64,000 nucleotides of DNA from Polynucleobacter sp. AP-Melu-500A-A1 (lineage in GTDB: Bacteria; Pseudomonadota; Gammaproteobacteria; Burkholderiales; Burkholderiaceae): contig NZ_JACVOZ010000002.1 in assembly GCF_018882125.1 (NCBI RefSeq), positions 1-64,000 on the forward strand. The letters are read 5' to 3'. Shown here one piece after another: positions 27,210-37,627 of this stretch. The notes below the pieces were generated by a model that had not been told where the DNA came from, did no database searches, and was given only the letters and a program-made list of their open reading frames with translations. Numbering within the stretch: position 1 is the first letter of the stretch; each line of letters starts with the position of its first letter. The position numbers and the translations under genes are program-made.

Positions 27210-27345
27210 ATATAGGGCTTGCTACCTAGATTCTCATTTACGAAGTGGTTTTTTCCGGTAGCAGCGCCGTTCGAACTCAGGCCAAAAGCAAGAGACAGAA
27301 CAGACCAATCAATTTTTTGCCGAAAATTGCAAAGGACGAAAGAAA

Positions 27346-29130
27346 ATGAATACAAGCAACGCCGAATTTTTAGCTCCTAAAGCTAACAAAGACTCAAACA
27401 CAAATCCCGTAGCAGCGCCTCCTGAAATGATTGGTGCAGAAATGCTGGTGCAGGCCTTGCACAAAGAAGGGGTTGAATTCGTTTGGGGATACCCAGGCGG
27501 ATCAGTGCTTTTTATCTACGATGAAATTTTTAAACAAGATAAGTTTGAACATATTCTCGTTCGCCATGAGCAAGCAGCAGTTCATGCAGCTGATGGATAT
27601 GCGCGTGCAACCGGTAAGGTTGGCGTTGCATTAGTCACATCAGGCCCAGGGGTAACCAATGCGGTTACCGGAATTGCTACAGCTTATACCGACTCGATCC
27701 CGATGGTGATCATTAGCGGCAACGTACCTACCTATGCTATTGGTGAAGATGCTTTCCAAGAGGCAGATACCGTTGGTATCACGCGACCTGTTGTGAAACA
27801 TAACTTCCTAGTGAAGGATGTTAAAGATTTGCCTTTGGTTTTAAAGAAGGCTTTTCATATTGCACAGACAGGACGTCCAGGACCAGTTCTGATTGATATC
27901 CCGAAGGATGTATCTGCCGCTAAAGGACCCTTTGTTTATCCAGAAACTTTGGAAATGCGTTCTTATAACCCAGTTGTTAAAGGGCATAGTGGCCAGATCC
28001 GCAAAGCAATTGCTTTATTACAAGAAGCCGAGCGCCCATATATTTATACAGGCGGCGGCATCATTTTGGCTGATGCAGCGCCAGAGCTAAAAGAATTTGC
28101 AGATTTACTCGGCTATCCAGTAACCAATACCTTAATGGGTTTGGGTGGATTTCCAGGAACAAGTCCGCAATTTGTAGGCATGCTCGGTATGCATGGAACC
28201 TATGAAGCCAATATGGCGATGCAGCACAGCGATGTGTTGATTGCGATCGGCGCACGTTTTGACGACCGCGTGATTGGCAATACCGTTCACTTTGCAAGTC
28301 ATCCACGTAAGATTATTCACATTGATATCGATCCTTCCGTGATTTCTAAGCGCGTGAAAGTAGATGTTCCAATCGTTGGTAATCTCAAGGAAGTTTTGCA
28401 AGAGATGATTGCACAACTCAAAGCGGCTGGTCCGCGCAAGAATGGCGATAAAGTTGCCGCTTGGTGGGATCAAATTAATGAATGGCGCAAAAAAGATTGC
28501 TTGAAGTATGACGAAGCATCACAAATTGTGAAGCCGCAGTATGTTGTTCAAAAGCTGTGGGAACTGACCGGTGGTGATGCCTTTATTACTTCTGATGTTG
28601 GTCAGCATCAAATGTGGGCGGCTCAGTTCTACAAGTTTGATAAGCCACGTCGTTGGATTAACTCAGGTGGATTAGGCACCATGGGTGTAGGCTTGCCTTA
28701 TGCCATGGGTATTAAAAAGGCCTTTCCAGATAAGGACGTATTTGCCATTACTGGCGAAGGTTCCATCCAGATGTGTATTCAGGAACTTTCCACTTGTAAG
28801 CAATACAACACACCAGTAAAGATTGTTTCTTTAAACAACCGGTACTTGGGTATGGTTCGTCAATGGCAAGAACTTACCTATAACAAGCGTTATTCCAGTT
28901 CGTATATGGACTCTTTGCCTGACTTTGTGAAGTTGGCTGAGGCCTTTGGTCACGTAGGTATGCGCATTGAGAAGAAATCGGATGTCGAGGGTGCGCTCAA
29001 GGAAGCCATTCGTCTTAAAGATCGCACTGTGTTCATGGATTTCCAAACCGATCCAGAAGAGAACGTTTGGCCGATGGTTCAAGCGGGCAAAGGCATTACT
29101 GAAATGCTTTTGGGCAGCGAGGACCTCTAA
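27346..29130 (+). CDS. ilvI: Acetolactate synthase large (catalytic) subunit
   Basis: 594 residues. The catalytic Glu lies in RHEQAAVHAADGYAR. The ThDP pyrophosphate-binding motif runs from GEGSIQM to NNRYLGMV. GARFDDRV is the FAD-binding region. The enzyme condenses pyruvate with pyruvate or 2-oxobutanoate, the first common step of valine, leucine and isoleucine synthesis. AAGGACGAAAG precedes the ATG. The stop overlaps the ilvH start by one base (TAATG), which fits stoichiometric subunits. Confidence 0.97.
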   Translation: MNTSNAEFLAPKANKDSNTNPVAAPPEMIGAEMLVQALHKEGVEFVWGYPGGSVLFIYDEIFKQDKFEHILVRHEQAAVHAADGYARATGKVGVALVTSGPGVTNAVTGIATAYTDSIPMVIISGNVPTYAIGEDAFQEADTVGITRPVVKHNFLVKDVKDLPLVLKKAFHIAQTGRPGPVLIDIPKDVSAAKGPFVYPETLEMRSYNPVVKGHSGQIRKAIALLQEAERPYIYTGGGIILADAAPELKEFADLLGYPVTNTLMGLGGFPGTSPQFVGMLGMHGTYEANMAMQHSDVLIAIGARFDDRVIGNTVHFASHPRKIIHIDIDPSVISKRVKVDVPIVGNLKEVLQEMIAQLKAAGPRKNGDKVAAWWDQINEWRKKDCLKYDEASQIVKPQYVVQKLWELTGGDAFITSDVGQHQMWAAQFYKFDKPRRWINSGGLGTMGVGLPYAMGIKKAFPDKDVFAITGEGSIQMCIQELSTCKQYNTPVKIVSLNNRYLGMVRQWQELTYNKRYSSSYMDSLPDFVKLAEAFGHVGMRIEKKSDVEGALKEAIRLKDRTVFMDFQTDPEENVWPMVQAGKGITEMLLGSEDL

Positions 29131-29621
29131 TGCGACATATTATTTCTATTTTGATCGAAAACGAACCAGGTGCCTTGTCTCGCGTAGTGGGTCTTTTCTC
29201 CGCCCGAGGTTACAACATTGAAACTTTGAGTGTTGCGCCGACTGAAGATCCTTCGTTGTCACGCATGACGATTGTGACCATTGGATCTGATGATGTGATT
29301 GAGCAAATCACAAAGCATCTAAATCGTTTGGTTGAAGTGGTGAAGGTATTTGATTTGAGCGAGGGTCCTCATATTGAGCGTGAGCTGATGATGATCAAGG
29401 TTCGTGCCGTTGGTAAAGAGCGTGAAGAGCTCAAGCGCACGACGGATATTTTTCGTGGACGAATTATTGATGTGACCGATAAGAGTTACACCATTGAATT
29501 GACGGGCGACAGCGCTAAGTTAGATGCCTTTATTGATTCAATTGATCGCGTTTCAATTCTAGAAACTGTTCGTTCAGGCGGTTCTGGTATTGGTCGTGGT
29601 GAACGCATTTTGAAGGTTTAA
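29130..29621 (+). CDS. ilvH: Acetolactate synthase small (regulatory) subunit
   Basis: 163 residues. It begins MRHIISILIENEPGALSRVVGLF, whose NEPGALSRV segment is the ACT-domain valine-binding core. A second domain (ELMMIKVRAVGKEREELKR in part) ends with SGSGIGRGERILKV. It confers valine feedback inhibition and activates the catalytic subunit. It is translationally coupled to ilvI and lies 54 bases before ilvC. Confidence 0.97.
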   Translation: MRHIISILIENEPGALSRVVGLFSARGYNIETLSVAPTEDPSLSRMTIVTIGSDDVIEQITKHLNRLVEVVKVFDLSEGPHIERELMMIKVRAVGKEREELKRTTDIFRGRIIDVTDKSYTIELTGDSAKLDAFIDSIDRVSILETVRSGGSGIGRGERILKV

Positions 29622-29648
29622 TTTTTTAACTGATTTATTAAGCAATAA

Positions 29649-30692
<1,044 letters not shown>

Positions 30693-30737
30693 GCAATTAG
30701 TAAACACTGTTTTATTAAATAAAGGCTTAGAACAAAG

Positions 30738-31385
30738 ATGATGTATCCGCACCCCATTATTGCAAAAGAAGGTTGGCCGTATTTAGCGCTAGTGGGGTTC
30801 TTTACTTTGCTAGTTCAGTATCTAGGTGGCATTGTTTGGTCTTTGCCGCTCTGGATTATCTTTATCTTTGTTCTGCAGTTCTTCCGTGATCCTCAGCGCA
30901 TTCCTGCCATGGGCCGGGACTTGGTTTTATCGCCAGCTGACGGACGCATTGTTGTCGTTGAAAAAGCGAACGATCCCTATGCTGGACGTGAGGCTCTCAA
31001 GATCAGTGTTTTTATGAACGTCTTTAATGTTCATTCCAATCGTAGTGCCATTAATGGATTGGTAAAAGAAATTCAATATTTCCCTGGCAAGTTTGTCAAT
31101 GCCGATTTGGACAAAGCTTCTACAGAAAATGAGCGCAATGCAGTCGTGATTGATGCTAACGGTCAAATTGTGACTTTAGTACAGGTTGCTGGTCTTATTG
31201 CTCGCCGCATTCTTTGCTATATTCATGTTGGAGATCGCCTTAAAGCAGGTGAGCGTTATGGGTTCATTCGTTTCGGTTCAAGGGTGGATGTATATCTGCC
31301 TTTGACTGCAGAACCCCTAGTGAGCGTTGGTGATAAAGTATTTGCGACCAATACAGCCTTGGCTCGTTTGCCAGGCTTAGATTAA
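30738..31385 (+). CDS. psd: Phosphatidylserine decarboxylase, short form
   Basis: 215 residues; a second ATG at 30741 is possible. Two N-terminal helices ([19 protein letters not shown] in part) are followed by [12 protein letters not shown] and [15 protein letters not shown]. The self-cleavage site that creates the pyruvoyl cofactor is [11 protein letters not shown] (Gly-Ser). It makes phosphatidylethanolamine at the inner membrane. It is 24 bases before pssA, so the two consecutive steps of PE synthesis are adjacent in one unit. Confidence 0.95.
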   Translation: MMYPHPIIAKEGWPYLALVGFFTLLVQYLGGIVWSLPLWIIFIFVLQFFRDPQRIPAMGRDLVLSPADGRIVVVEKANDPYAGREALKISVFMNVFNVHSNRSAINGLVKEIQYFPGKFVNADLDKASTENERNAVVIDANGQIVTLVQVAGLIARRILCYIHVGDRLKAGERYGFIRFGSRVDVYLPLTAEPLVSVGDKVFATNTALARLPGLD

Positions 31386-31409
31386 CTAAATAAATTACCG
31401 GAGCGACTT

Positions 31410-32273
31410 TTGCCAACCTTTCGTCGTCGTGGCCGTATAGATCGTAGTCGTTTACCCCGCTCACGTTTGGATAATCCTCCGGAGGGTTGGGTAGATGATC
31501 TAGGGGATGGCTTAGATTTTGAAGTAGAAGAATTACACCCTCAAAAACCTCGTTTGCGCAGTAAGAGCATATATTTGCTCCCAAATGCCTTTACTACAGC
31601 AGCGCTATTCTGCGGTTTTTTTGCAATCGTCAATGCCATGAATCACCAGTTTGAAGTGGCTGCGATCGCAATCTTTGCCTCATTGGTATTAGATGGTATG
31701 GATGGTCGTGTAGCTCGCATGACGAATACGCAAAGTGCATTTGGTGAGCAATACGACTCACTAGCTGATATGGTTTCCTTTGGTGTAGCGCCTGCTTTGG
31801 TTGCCTATGAATGGGCTCTAAAAGATTTAGGTAAGTGGGGCTGGTTGGCTGCATTTACCTATTGCGCTGGGGCTGCCTTGCGTTTAGCTCGGTTCAATGT
31901 GAATACCGGCGTAGTAGATAAGAAGTTCTTTCAAGGATTACCTAGTCCAGCAGCCGGTGCTTTAATGGCTGGCTTTATTTGGTTGGCCGATGACAACAAG
32001 ATTCCTGTGCGTGATACGGCGATTCCTTGGATTACCTTTTTCTTAGCTGTATATGCTGGATTGACAATGGTATCCAATGCCCGGTTCTACAGTGGCAAAG
32101 CTTTGGATGTGCGCTATCGTGTTCCATTTGGCGTCATGATTCTCATGATTCTGACCTTTGTGTTTATATCTTCTAATCCACCGTTAACGCTTTTTGGCTT
32201 ATTTGTGTTTTATTCCATCTCTGGCTATGTTATTTGGGCCTGGGAACACCTCAGCGGTAAGCGTTTTAGCTAA
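31410..32273 (+). CDS. pssA: CDP-diacylglycerol-serine O-phosphatidyltransferase
   Basis: 287 residues from TTG 31410, with CCGGAGCG upstream. About 45 charged N-terminal residues precede LLPNAFTTAALFCGFFAI. The CDP-alcohol phosphotransferase motif is complete: DGMDGRVARMTNTQSAFGEQYDSLAD in outline, that is DGxxAR, eight residues, G, three residues, D, three residues, D. Several membrane helices follow. It makes phosphatidylserine, which Psd then decarboxylates. The long basic/acidic N-terminal tail is probably cytoplasmic. Confidence 0.94.
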   Translation: MPTFRRRGRIDRSRLPRSRLDNPPEGWVDDLGDGLDFEVEELHPQKPRLRSKSIYLLPNAFTTAALFCGFFAIVNAMNHQFEVAAIAIFASLVLDGMDGRVARMTNTQSAFGEQYDSLADMVSFGVAPALVAYEWALKDLGKWGWLAAFTYCAGAALRLARFNVNTGVVDKKFFQGLPSPAAGALMAGFIWLADDNKIPVRDTAIPWITFFLAVYAGLTMVSNARFYSGKALDVRYRVPFGVMILMILTFVFISSNPPLTLFGLFVFYSISGYVIWAWEHLSGKRFS

Positions 32274-32301
32274 TTTGCGGATTTTCGGGTATATTAATTC
32301 C

Positions 32302-32379
32302 ATGTCCATGAATTTCTCACCTTTATCTAGCCTGCTTCTACTAGCACTAAGCCTTGAGCTTGGGGCGGGTAAGGCCTGA
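32302..32379 (+). CDS. leuL: Leucine-rich leader peptide of the leuA attenuator
   Basis: A 25-codon reading frame from ATG 32302 (a second in-frame ATG at 32308) reads MSMNFSPLSSLLLLALSLEL then GAGKA and stop. Eight of 25 codons are Leu, including four in a row, and they use CTA three times and TTA once. It ends 41 bases before a strong terminator hairpin and 126 bases before leuA. This is the arrangement of leucine attenuation leaders: slow translation at low leucyl-tRNA prevents terminator formation. The symbol follows the E. coli functional analogue, since no sequence homology can be claimed. Confidence 0.85.
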   Translation: MSMNFSPLSSLLLLALSLELGAGKA

Positions 32380-32450
32380 GTTGATGAGATCTCAATAAAT
32401 CATTAACCACCACATACCAGCCCCAGCACATTGCTGGGGTTTTTGTTTTT
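32351..32450 (+). promoter_or_regulatory. leuA transcription attenuator with alternative stems
   Basis: The terminator is CCCCAGCA (32421-32428) with TGCTGGGG (32432-32439), loop CAT, and a T-rich tract at 32440-32450. Upstream, GCCTT (32351-32355) can pair with AAGGC (32371-32375), and the exposed GCTTGGGG (32358-32365) can pair with CCCCAGC (32421-32427) with a one-base bulge. A ribosome stalled at the Leu codons would block the first stem and allow this antiterminator. The competing pairings are my reading of the sequence and have not been folded by program. Confidence 0.8.
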
Positions 32451-32505
32451 TGAAATTGAAATTGAAGTATTACGAGAATGACGCAATCAGAATTGGAGAG
32501 TAGTG

Positions 32506-34053
32506 ATGAGCGATAAAGTGATTATTTTTGATACCACCTTGCGTGATGGAGAACAATCTCCTGGCGCCTCAATGACCAAAGATGAAAAAGTTCGAATTGC
32601 TCGTCAGCTTGAACGCTTAAAGGTAGACGTGATTGAGGCTGGATTTGCAGCTAGCTCTGAAGGTGACTTTCAGGCGATATCTGCAGTAGCGGCTGCGATA
32701 AAAGATTCGATTGTGTGCTCTTTAGCTAGAGCTAACGACAAGGATATTACCCGTGCCTCCGATGCTTTAAAGGCCGCTAAAGCCAAGCGTATCCATGCTT
32801 TTTTGGCAACCAGTCCATTACACATGGCCGTTAAATTACGCATGTCTCCTGAAGAGGTTTTAGAGCAAGCAAAGCGTTCGATTCGGTTTGCACGCAATTT
32901 GGCGGACGATATCGAATTTTCGGCTGAAGACGGCTACCGATCTGAGATGGATTTCTTATGTCGCGTTGTTGAGGCAACCATCAAAGAAGGTGCATCTACT
33001 ATCAATATTCCGGATACTGTTGGGTATGCAACACCAGAGTTGTATGGTGAATTCATCAAGACTTTGCGTACCCGCGTACCCAATTCTGATAAGGCCGTTT
33101 GGTCTGTTCATTGCCACAATGACTTGGGCATGGCAGTCGCTAACTCTTTGGCTGGCGTGAAGATTGGCGGAGCACGTCAAATTGAGTGCACCATTAATGG
33201 CTTGGGTGAGCGCGCTGGCAATACCGCTTTAGAGGAAATTGTGATGGCCTTGCGTACTCGCAAAGATTATTTTGATTTGGTCTGCGATATCGATGCGCAT
33301 CAGATTGTTCCCGCCTCCAAAATGGTCTCTCACATTACCGGTTTTGTAGTGCAGCCAAATAAAGCAGTCGTTGGTGCCAATGCGTTTGCACATACCTCTG
33401 GGATTCACCAAGATGGTATTTTGAAAAATCGTGAGACTTATGAAATCATGCGTGCAGAAGATGTGGGCTGGAGTGCGAATAAAATTGTTTTAGGTAAGTT
33501 GTCAGGTCGTAATGCATTCAAACAACGATTACATGATTTGGGAATCGTGGTCGAGGCCGAGGCAGATATCAATGAGGCTTTTACACGTTTTAAAACCTTA
33601 GCTGATCAAAAGTCTGAAATATTTGATGAGGACATTATTGCCATCATGTCTGACACGACTTCAGCTGAGGCGGGCGAGCATTACAAATTTATCTCGATGA
33701 GCCAACATTCTGAAACAGGCGAGCGTCCTAGATCCCGGATTACTTTGCGGATTGGCGATCAGGAAGTGAGCTCTGAAGCAGAAGGTAATGGCCCAGTGGA
33801 TGCCAGTTTAAATGCTATTGAAGAAGTGGCTAAAAGTGGTGCAGAGCAGTTGCTGTATTCAGTGAACGCGATTACCTCAGGCACTCAGTCTCAAGGTGAA
33901 GTCACGGTGAGGCTTGCCAAAGGCGGACGCATTGTTAACGGCGTTGGTACAGATCCTGACATCATTGCTGCATCAGCAAAAGCCTATTTAGCAGCATTGA
34001 ATAAGCTTCACGACCCCAGTCATGTAAAAATTAATGCACAGATGACGCCTTAG
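32506..34053 (+). CDS. leuA: 2-isopropylmalate synthase
   Basis: 515 residues from ATG 32506, with TTGGAGAG upstream; a GTG at 32503 is less likely. The DRE-TIM metallolyase motif [13 protein letters not shown] is at the N-terminus, [12 protein letters not shown] gives two metal-ligand His residues, and NGLGERAGN follows. The C-terminal ~130 residues form the LeuA allosteric domain for leucine feedback. It commits 2-oxoisovalerate to leucine synthesis. Control is by the upstream leader and attenuator. Confidence 0.97.
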   Translation: MSDKVIIFDTTLRDGEQSPGASMTKDEKVRIARQLERLKVDVIEAGFAASSEGDFQAISAVAAAIKDSIVCSLARANDKDITRASDALKAAKAKRIHAFLATSPLHMAVKLRMSPEEVLEQAKRSIRFARNLADDIEFSAEDGYRSEMDFLCRVVEATIKEGASTINIPDTVGYATPELYGEFIKTLRTRVPNSDKAVWSVHCHNDLGMAVANSLAGVKIGGARQIECTINGLGERAGNTALEEIVMALRTRKDYFDLVCDIDAHQIVPASKMVSHITGFVVQPNKAVVGANAFAHTSGIHQDGILKNRETYEIMRAEDVGWSANKIVLGKLSGRNAFKQRLHDLGIVVEAEADINEAFTRFKTLADQKSEIFDEDIIAIMSDTTSAEAGEHYKFISMSQHSETGERPRSRITLRIGDQEVSSEAEGNGPVDASLNAIEEVAKSGAEQLLYSVNAITSGTQSQGEVTVRLAKGGRIVNGVGTDPDIIAASAKAYLAALNKLHDPSHVKINAQMTP

Positions 34054-34088
34054 GAGTTTTTGATGCTATCTGCAATGCTAGTTCCACA

Positions 34089-34682
34089 TCAATTGAGCTC
34101 AGTGCTCCTGTAATACTTAGTACCTTTGCCGGTGATTTCAGCGGCTAGGCCTGAGTCTGTTAATTGATACATCAGCACGCCAGGTGCCACTGCTACGACA
34201 TCTTGGTAGGCCTCGCCATTGTTGTCATATTTGGCCGCAGCTGTTACTTGGCCACCAAAAGACCAGCCGGAGTTTACAAAGTCATTTAATGCCGCCAGCG
34301 TTTCAAAGATAAAGATATTTTGAAAGGACTTAATTCCAAAACCCAGGCCTGCTTGAACCTCGGCCATATTCATATAAATGGGTTTACCTCCGTCTTTTTT
34401 CAGTACGACACCACTCCCAGTGCCTCCGCCTGCAATCAAAATCTTCATACCAAAGTTGCTAAAGGTGGCATAGCCAATCGATTTATCAACCAACTCTTTT
34501 GCTTTGGGTTCGACTTGATAGAGTTTTTTGAGTGTCTGGCTGCTGGTTTTGAGGATATCTTCCCGTTGCTGGGCAATTGTCTTCTGGGTGCCAAAGGGAT
34601 TGGTAAATTGGGCCAAAGCAGTATTTTGGAGGCAAAAAATGCCAAAAGTAATGATTAGCAGGGCGCGAAAGTTTAGGCTCAT
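34089..34682 (-). CDS. SYLF (YSC84-like) lipid-binding domain protein, exported
   Basis: 197 residues. A signal peptide ends near ALAQF. The SYLF pattern is seen in KSIGYATFSNFGMKILIAGGGTGSG, split here as KSIGYATFSNFG and GGGTGSGVV, and then MAEVQAGLGFGIKSFQNIF. The C-terminal part ends in LTDSGLAAEITGKGTKYYR. Eukaryotic members bind phosphoinositides; bacterial ones are thought to be periplasmic or outer-membrane associated, with unknown role. It is transcribed alone and convergent with leuA. Confidence 0.88.
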   Translation of the reverse strand: MSLNFRALLIITFGIFCLQNTALAQFTNPFGTQKTIAQQREDILKTSSQTLKKLYQVEPKAKELVDKSIGYATFSNFGMKILIAGGGTGSGVVLKKDGGKPIYMNMAEVQAGLGFGIKSFQNIFIFETLAALNDFVNSGWSFGGQVTAAAKYDNNGEAYQDVVAVAPGVLMYQLTDSGLAAEITGKGTKYYRSTELN

Positions 34683-34896
34683 TTTTTAACTTGTTGAATT
34701 TAATAGGTTTTTTAGAAGGTATGACTTTTATACAAGCTCAAGCATAGCAATAATTAGTCTTCAAGACCTATTTTTGTGGCCTATCTGATACAATTCGAGG
34801 GCTTTGATTTATAAAGCTTTTTTGTTTTATTTTGTTAATAACGCACGACACAATTTGGGTGAAAGCTCGAGTGTTCGCAAGTAAGGAGTATTAAAA

Positions 34897-35166
34897 ATGG
34901 CAGTTGCTGATATCAAAACGGCGGAAATCGTCAAAGAAAACGCGCGCAGTGCAAACGATACGGGTAGTCCTGAAGTTCAAGTTTCATTGCTAACAGCTCG
35001 CATCAATGAATTAACCCCCCATTTCAAGGCTAACGCTAAAGACCATCACAGCCGTCGCGGTTTGTTGAAGATGGTTTCACGTCGCCGTCGCCTCTTGGAT
35101 TACCTCAAAGGCAAAGATTTGGATCGCTATCGCGCTTTGATTGAGAAATTAGGTCTCCGTAAGTAA
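34897..35166 (+). CDS. rpsO: 30S ribosomal protein S15
   Basis: 89 residues, full length. Conserved blocks are [30 protein letters not shown] and [16 protein letters not shown]15 binds 16S rRNA helices 20-22 during assembly of the 30S platform. AAGGAGT precedes the ATG by seven bases. A likely -10 (TACAAT, 34789-34794) lies about 100 bases upstream. It is followed by pnp, as in most proteobacteria. Confidence 0.97.
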   Translation: MAVADIKTAEIVKENARSANDTGSPEVQVSLLTARINELTPHFKANAKDHHSRRGLLKMVSRRRRLLDYLKGKDLDRYRALIEKLGLRK

Positions 35167-35185
35167 TTCTTATCAGTATTGCAAT

Positions 35186-35245
35186 GCCATCTCACTTAAG
35201 GGTGCTTCTTTCTAGATCCAGTCTTAAGAAGGTGGCATGTTTTTT
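35186..35245 (+). terminator. rpsO terminator or processing stem
   Basis: GCCATCT (35186-35192) pairs with AGGTGGC (35230-35236) allowing one G-T pair, and the inner CTTAAG (35195-35200) pairs with CTTAAG (35223-35228). A run of six T residues (35240-35245) follows. This fits a partial terminator 20 bases after rpsO that sets the ratio of S15 to polynucleotide phosphorylase. Confidence 0.65.
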
Positions 35246-35278
35246 GGGCGTTTCAAGATTATTAGTGTAGGGGATCGT

Positions 35279-35390
35279 GTCATTCCAATGAGTTTCTGGG
35301 TAATCATCAGAGCCTCCCTGGAATGGCATCCCTTGTAATCTAAGTTCGCTCCAGTGTTGTCGTGACACTGCCTTATCCCACGACAAGCAC
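35279..35390 (+). promoter_or_regulatory. Two stem-loops in the pnp leader (candidate RNase III region)
   Basis: GTCATTCCA (35279-35287) pairs with TGGAATGGC (35319-35327). GTGTTGTCGTG (35354-35364) pairs with CACGACAAGCAC (35379-35390) over 11 pairs with one bulged G. In E. coli, RNase III cleaves a pnp leader stem and PNPase then represses its own translation. The same layout here suggests a similar control, but the sequence does not resemble the E. coli stem that I know, so this is inference. Confidence 0.55.
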
Positions 35391-35434
35391 AAGGCTCATG
35401 TGAGTTTTGTGTGAACAATTTGGAGAAGATCAGA

Positions 35435-37603
35435 ATGACTATGTTTAAAAAAGCAGTAAAAACGTTTCAATGGGGTAACCATCAAGTAACTATGGAAACA
35501 GGCGAGATTGCTCGTCAATCTGGTGGTGCCGTTATCGTGAATGTTGATGACACAGTAGTAATGGGTACAGTGGTAGCCTCTAAGTCTGCAAAACCAGGCC
35601 AATCCTTTTTCCCATTAACAGTAGATTATTTAGAAAAAACTTACGCAGCCGGTAAGATCCCTGGTGGCTTCTTCCGTCGTGAAGGTCGTCCATCGGAAGG
35701 TGAGACATTGATCTCCCGTTTGATCGATCGCCCATTGCGTCCTTTGTTCCCAGAGGGCTTCTTGAACGAAGTTCAGGTAGTGGTTCATGTGTTGTCTATC
35801 AACCCTGATGTTCCTTCTGATATCCCCGCTTTAATTGCTGCTTCAGCTGCTTTAGCTATCTCAGGCATTCCATTTGCTGGCCCAGTTGGCGCAGCTCGTG
35901 TCGGTTATGCTGATGGTCAATACCTGTTGAATCCAACCCGCACAGAGCAAGCAACTAGCGAACTCGATTTGATTGTTGCTGGAACACAAGCAGCTGTATT
36001 GATGGTTGAGTCAGAAGCAAATCAATTATCTGAAGAGATCATGTTGGGCGCGGTTGTTTATGGTCATGACCAAATGCAAACTGCAATCAACGCAATTAAT
36101 GATTTAGTCCGTGAAGCTGGTAAGCCAGAGTGGGATTGGACTGCTACTCCTAAAGATGAGCCATTCATTGCTAAGGTTAACGCTTTGGCTGAAGTACCTT
36201 TGCGTGAGGCATATCAGATTCGTCAAAAAGGCGCTCGTTCAGACAAGCTCAAAGCTATTTCTAAAGAAGTAATGGCCAAATTATCTGAAGAGGGTGACGT
36301 TGATGCCGTTGCTGTAAGCGACATCATGTTTGAAATCGAAGCCAAGATTGTTCGTAGCCAGATTTTGAATGGTGAGCCGCGTATTGATGGTCGTGATACC
36401 CGTACTGTTCGTCCGATTGAAATTCGTAATGGTGTATTGCCCCGCACACATGGTTCTGCATTGTTTACTCGTGGAGAAACGCAAGCATTGGTAGTAGCTA
36501 CTCTAGGTACTGCTCGTGACGAACAAATCATTGATGCGCTCGAAGGTGAATACCGTGATCGTTTTATGTTCCACTACAACATGCCTCCATTTGCTACTGG
36601 TGAAACAGGACGTGTAGGTAGTCCTAAGCGCCGTGAAATTGGTCATGGTCGTTTGGCTAAACGCGCATTGATCCCAGTATTACCCAGTGCAGAAGACTTT
36701 GCTTACAGTATTCGTGTAGTTTCAGAGATCACTGAGTCCAATGGTTCATCTTCAATGGCTTCTGTTTGTGGCGGTTGCTTGGCGATGATGGATGCTGGTG
36801 TTCCAGTGAAGGCACATGTTGCAGGTGTTGCGATGGGCTTGATTCTCGATGGCAACCGTTTTGCGGTGTTGACAGATATTTTGGGTGATGAAGATCACTT
36901 AGGCGATATGGACTTTAAGGTAGCGGGTACTGCTAACGGTATTACAGCGCTCCAGATGGATATCAAAGTTCAAGGTATCACTAAAGAAATTATGCAAGTT
37001 GCTTTGGCACAAGCTAAAGAAGGTCGTTTGCATATCTTGAGCAAAATGCAAGAAGCAATGGGTTCAGTTCGCACAGAATTGTCAGCTCATGCGCCACGCA
37101 TGGTGTCATTCAAGATTCATCCAGACAAGATTCGTGAAGTTATTGGTAAGGGCGGAGCTACTATCCAAGCTTTGACCAAAGAGACGGGTTGCAGCATCGA
37201 TATTAAAGATGATGGCACCGTAACTATCGCATCTACAAGCGCTGAAGGTATGGCTGAAGCTAAAGCGCGTATCGAAGGCATTACTGCTGAAGCTGAAGTA
37301 GGCAAGATCTACGAAGGTCCAGTAGTGAAATTGCTTGAGTTTGGTGCTTTAGTCAATATTCTTCCTGGTAAAGATGGTCTCTTGCATATCTCAGAAATTT
37401 CAAGTGAGCGCGTAAAAGAAGTCAAAGATTACCTACAAGAAGGTCAGATCGTGCGCGTGAAGTTGTTAGCTGCGGATGAGCGTGGTCGTTTGCGTTTATC
37501 GCTAAAGGCTGCAATGGCTGATGAAGGTGGCACGATTGCTCCTTTGGCTGGTGCTGTTGAAGCAGCTGCAGAAACAGCTCCTGCCTCTGACGAAACTGCT
37601 TAA
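35435..37603 (+). CDS. pnp: Polyribonucleotide nucleotidyltransferase (PNPase)
   Basis: 722 residues from ATG 35435, with TGGAGAAG 8 bases upstream; an earlier in-frame start at 35411 adds eight unrelated residues. Two RNase PH-like halves are present ([20 protein letters not shown] marks the second, in part) joined by a helical domain. They are followed by KH ([17 protein letters not shown]) and S1 ([20 protein letters not shown] in part) RNA-binding domains. The trimeric enzyme degrades RNA 3' to 5' with phosphate. Confidence 0.97.
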   Translation: MTMFKKAVKTFQWGNHQVTMETGEIARQSGGAVIVNVDDTVVMGTVVASKSAKPGQSFFPLTVDYLEKTYAAGKIPGGFFRREGRPSEGETLISRLIDRPLRPLFPEGFLNEVQVVVHVLSINPDVPSDIPALIAASAALAISGIPFAGPVGAARVGYADGQYLLNPTRTEQATSELDLIVAGTQAAVLMVESEANQLSEEIMLGAVVYGHDQMQTAINAINDLVREAGKPEWDWTATPKDEPFIAKVNALAEVPLREAYQIRQKGARSDKLKAISKEVMAKLSEEGDVDAVAVSDIMFEIEAKIVRSQILNGEPRIDGRDTRTVRPIEIRNGVLPRTHGSALFTRGETQALVVATLGTARDEQIIDALEGEYRDRFMFHYNMPPFATGETGRVGSPKRREIGHGRLAKRALIPVLPSAEDFAYSIRVVSEITESNGSSSMASVCGGCLAMMDAGVPVKAHVAGVAMGLILDGNRFAVLTDILGDEDHLGDMDFKVAGTANGITALQMDIKVQGITKEIMQVALAQAKEGRLHILSKMQEAMGSVRTELSAHAPRMVSFKIHPDKIREVIGKGGATIQALTKETGCSIDIKDDGTVTIASTSAEGMAEAKARIEGITAEAEVGKIYEGPVVKLLEFGALVNILPGKDGLLHISEISSERVKEVKDYLQEGQIVRVKLLAADERGRLRLSLKAAMADEGGTIAPLAGAVEAAAETAPASDETA

Positions 37604-37627
37604 GTTAGCGGCCAGTAGGAGTCTTAT

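Noticed and set aside
27153..27345. Attenuator for ilvIH
   Set aside because: No short frame rich in Ile, Leu or Val codons and no terminator hairpin with T tract was found.
32194..32301. Upstream extension of the leader reading frame
   Set aside because: It overlaps the end of pssA in another frame. The ATG at 32302 gives a normal-sized leader peptide.
35192..35602. Minus-strand frames in the rpsO-pnp gap and pnp start
   Set aside because: No ribosome site or family similarity; the region is better explained by RNA stem-loops and the pnp gene.
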